From the NCBI RefSeq assembly GCF_030915465.1, contig NZ_CP133267.1, positions 806,001-870,000 on the forward strand: a stretch of 64,000 nucleotides of DNA, given 5' to 3'. The stretch is from Neobacillus sp. PS3-34. GTDB taxonomy: Bacteria; Bacillota; Bacilli; Bacillales; Cytobacillaceae. The notes under the pieces are model-generated. The model saw only the letters and a program-made list of their open reading frames with translations, ran no database searches and had not been told where the DNA came from. The stretch's first letter is position 1; each line of letters opens with the position of its first letter. Below are positions 62,666 through 64,000 of this stretch, piece after piece. Position numbers and translations under genes: made by a program.

Positions 62666-62797
62666 CCATTATGCCTAAAATATTAAATTTATCATAAGAT
62701 TCAGAAAAATGCCCGTCTTTTTGCCTTGCTATCTGGGTGCTTTAATAAATTCATTCTTTAAATTGTTTTTTGAAAATAATAAAAACAAGCACTCCAC

Positions 62798-63082
62798 TTA
62801 TTTACTCCGCATCTCCTGATCCGATCTGTAGATAAATGCAAATACCTCTGCTACGGCCTGATATAGTTCCTCTGGAATGCTTTGATTGATGTCCAGCTCA
62901 CCTAAAAGCTGAACCAGATTGGGATCCTCCTGAATCGGCACCTTATTTTCCATTGCCTTTTCAATAATGGATTCAGCAATTTTACCCTTCCCCTTTGCCA
63001 GGACTCTAGGGGAATCATGCTGGCTTGGATTATATCCGAGTGCTATGGCTTCCTGCCGCTTCGGTCTATCTTCTTTGCTCAT
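62798..63082 (-). CDS. ylqH: FlhB C-terminal-domain-like protein (YlqH/FlhX type)
   Basis: 94 aa matching only the part of FlhB that follows autocleavage: LGYNPSQHDSPRVLAKGKGKIAESIIEKAMENKVPIQEDPNLVQLL and IPEELYQAVAEVFAFIYRSD, compared with APFVVAKGADFLAQKIKMIAKEN and IPEEFFKAVAEILAFVYRTK in the FlhB at 33228-34310. It has no membrane segments and no NPTH. H. pylori FlhX, of the same build, can replace the cleaved FlhB C-terminus. It overlaps ylqG by 17 bases, so the two are probably co-translated. Confidence 0.85.
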   Translation of the reverse strand: MSKEDRPKRQEAIALGYNPSQHDSPRVLAKGKGKIAESIIEKAMENKVPIQEDPNLVQLLGELDINQSIPEELYQAVAEVFAFIYRSDQEMRSK

Positions 63083-64000
63083 ACCTTGTAATCGACTCCC
63101 CCGTATATTTTATTTTCATAAACAGATATAGCGGCCTTCTTGAATGAGTGCCACTTTTATTCTCTCCCTGCTCCTCAAATGTAACGGCAGAGAGATGATA
63201 ATCCATTTCCTTCAATTTTTCCTTCAGCAGTTTTATAAATGGGGACGCGACTTCTCTCATTTCTTTTTTCTCGGATGAAATGGAAATGGTCATAATTCGG
63301 TTTTGAACCTGCATATCGACAACGGTATGTCCCATATACTCTAAATCAAGGTAAAACAACACTCTGCAATAATGCGGATCAATCTTTCCATCTTCCTTTT
63401 TTCTTCCATTCCACTGAATCGATAAATCAGACGTTTTATTCCAAAAGGTTATTGGAACCTGGGTTGTGAATTGCAGGAGTGGACCGTTATCCTGTGAAAG
63501 AAGCTGCAGCCCGGTTATCCTATTCAACAGCTGTTCGGCTGCGTCTTTTTTAGAATTACCTTCGTGCTCGGTTAAATAACGGATCAGTAAGGGTTTTAAC
63601 GATAGCAACTCATCAGCTTTTTCGGCTGAAGTGACGTCCCTTTCGAAAATCTGTTTTTCATAGTCCATACCAAGCGCAGACACCATATGTTTTATATGCC
63701 TAATAGTGTTTTCACTTCTGCCCCAGTCCAATTCCTCAGCACTTGAAATAACGGTATTTAAAATCGTCTTCAGCTGTTGAACCGTATTTGTTTCGTTTCT
63801 TTCATTTAAGGAAGACAATGCATTTTCGAGCAATTGAGAAATTGGCTTCCCGTCGAGAACCGCAGACATGGAAGAAAAAACTTCTTTCGTAAAGGGAAGG
63901 TTTCTTTGAGCCATCATTTTAATGACATCGAGAGCCATTCCCTTTGATTCGGCATTTTTCATCCATTCTGCTGCGATGGCGATAGAATCCTTTGTAATTG
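63066..64000 (-). CDS. ylqG: YlqG-like protein, partial at window edge, C-terminus resembles FliK
   Basis: The frame is open to the last base of the window (…ITKDSIAIAAEWM before the internal ATG at 63962), so the 5' end is missing. The N-terminal visible part is helical. The C-terminal 90 residues (LFYLDLEYMGHTVVDMQVQNRIMTISISSEKKEMREVASPFIKLLKEKLKEMDYHLSAVTFEE) have the beta-beta-helix-beta layout and spacing of the FliK C-terminal domain (compare LNPEHLGSLRVELIQKDQAIIARILTTTGNAKDALESHLNGLKQAF in fliK). The B. subtilis homologue is uncharacterised. FliK relatedness is my inference. Confidence 0.75.
   Translation of the reverse strand, partial: ITKDSIAIAAEWMKNAESKGMALDVIKMMAQRNLPFTKEVFSSMSAVLDGKPISQLLENALSSLNERNETNTVQQLKTILNTVISSAEELDWGRSENTIRHIKHMVSALGMDYEKQIFERDVTSAEKADELLSLKPLLIRYLTEHEGNSKKDAAEQLLNRITGLQLLSQDNGPLLQFTTQVPITFWNKTSDLSIQWNGRKKEDGKIDPHYCRVLFYLDLEYMGHTVVDMQVQNRIMTISISSEKKEMREVASPFIKLLKEKLKEMDYHLSAVTFEEQGENKSGTHSRRPLYLFMKIKYTGESITRYEQRR

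Overview
The window is a stretch of Bacillaceae-type chromosome (Firmicutes, about 40 % G+C by eye). Gene content and order closely follow the Bacillus subtilis segment rpsO-ribF ... sucCD-ylqH-ylqG, and every recognised gene lies on the minus strand. It is not B. subtilis itself: proteins diverge throughout, IF2 and FlgE are longer, and the flagellar operon carries an extra gene between flgD and flgE. I cannot name the genus with confidence.

Layout in the direction of transcription (high to low coordinates): a FliK_C-like/FlhB_C-like pair (ylqG, cut by the window edge, and ylqH); sucCD with a consensus cre site in its promoter; dprA; topA; trmFO; xerC-hslV-hslU-codY; the long fla/che operon (flgB to cheD), giving basal body, export gate, C-ring, hook and chemotaxis signalling; a sigD - small unknown gene - swrB unit; rpsB-tsf; pyrH-frr; uppS-cdsA-dxr-rseP-proS (isoprenoid/phospholipid synthesis, site-2 protease, prolyl-tRNA synthetase); polC; the rimP-nusA-rnpM-ylxQ-infB-ylxP-rbfA-truB-ribF operon (translation initiation and ribosome maturation); and rpsO.

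The most unusual property is not a gene. Seventeen genes, many of them essential in B. subtilis (polC, infB, topA, uppS, rseP, trmFO and flagellar/chemotaxis genes among them), are interrupted by 21 small net deletions. Almost all sit in, or on repair restore, a GGCC tetranucleotide. Putting the base(s) back restores family-typical reading frames, lengths, conserved motifs and start/stop overlaps. I read these as sequence errors at a modified GGCC motif (for example nanopore basecalling over GGCC 5-methylcytosine), not as gene decay, and annotate each gene as one full-length CDS with the lesion noted.

Regulatory features visible by eye: intrinsic terminators after rpsO, proS, frr, tsf, rpsB, codY, topA, sucD and between cheD and sigD; promoter-like elements before rpsO, rimP, polC, rpsB, sigD, flgB and sucC; palindromes at the fla/che start region; and a 190-bp GC-rich palindromic repeat inserted between flhB and flhA. 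I found no phage, insertion sequence, CRISPR array, tRNA or rRNA.
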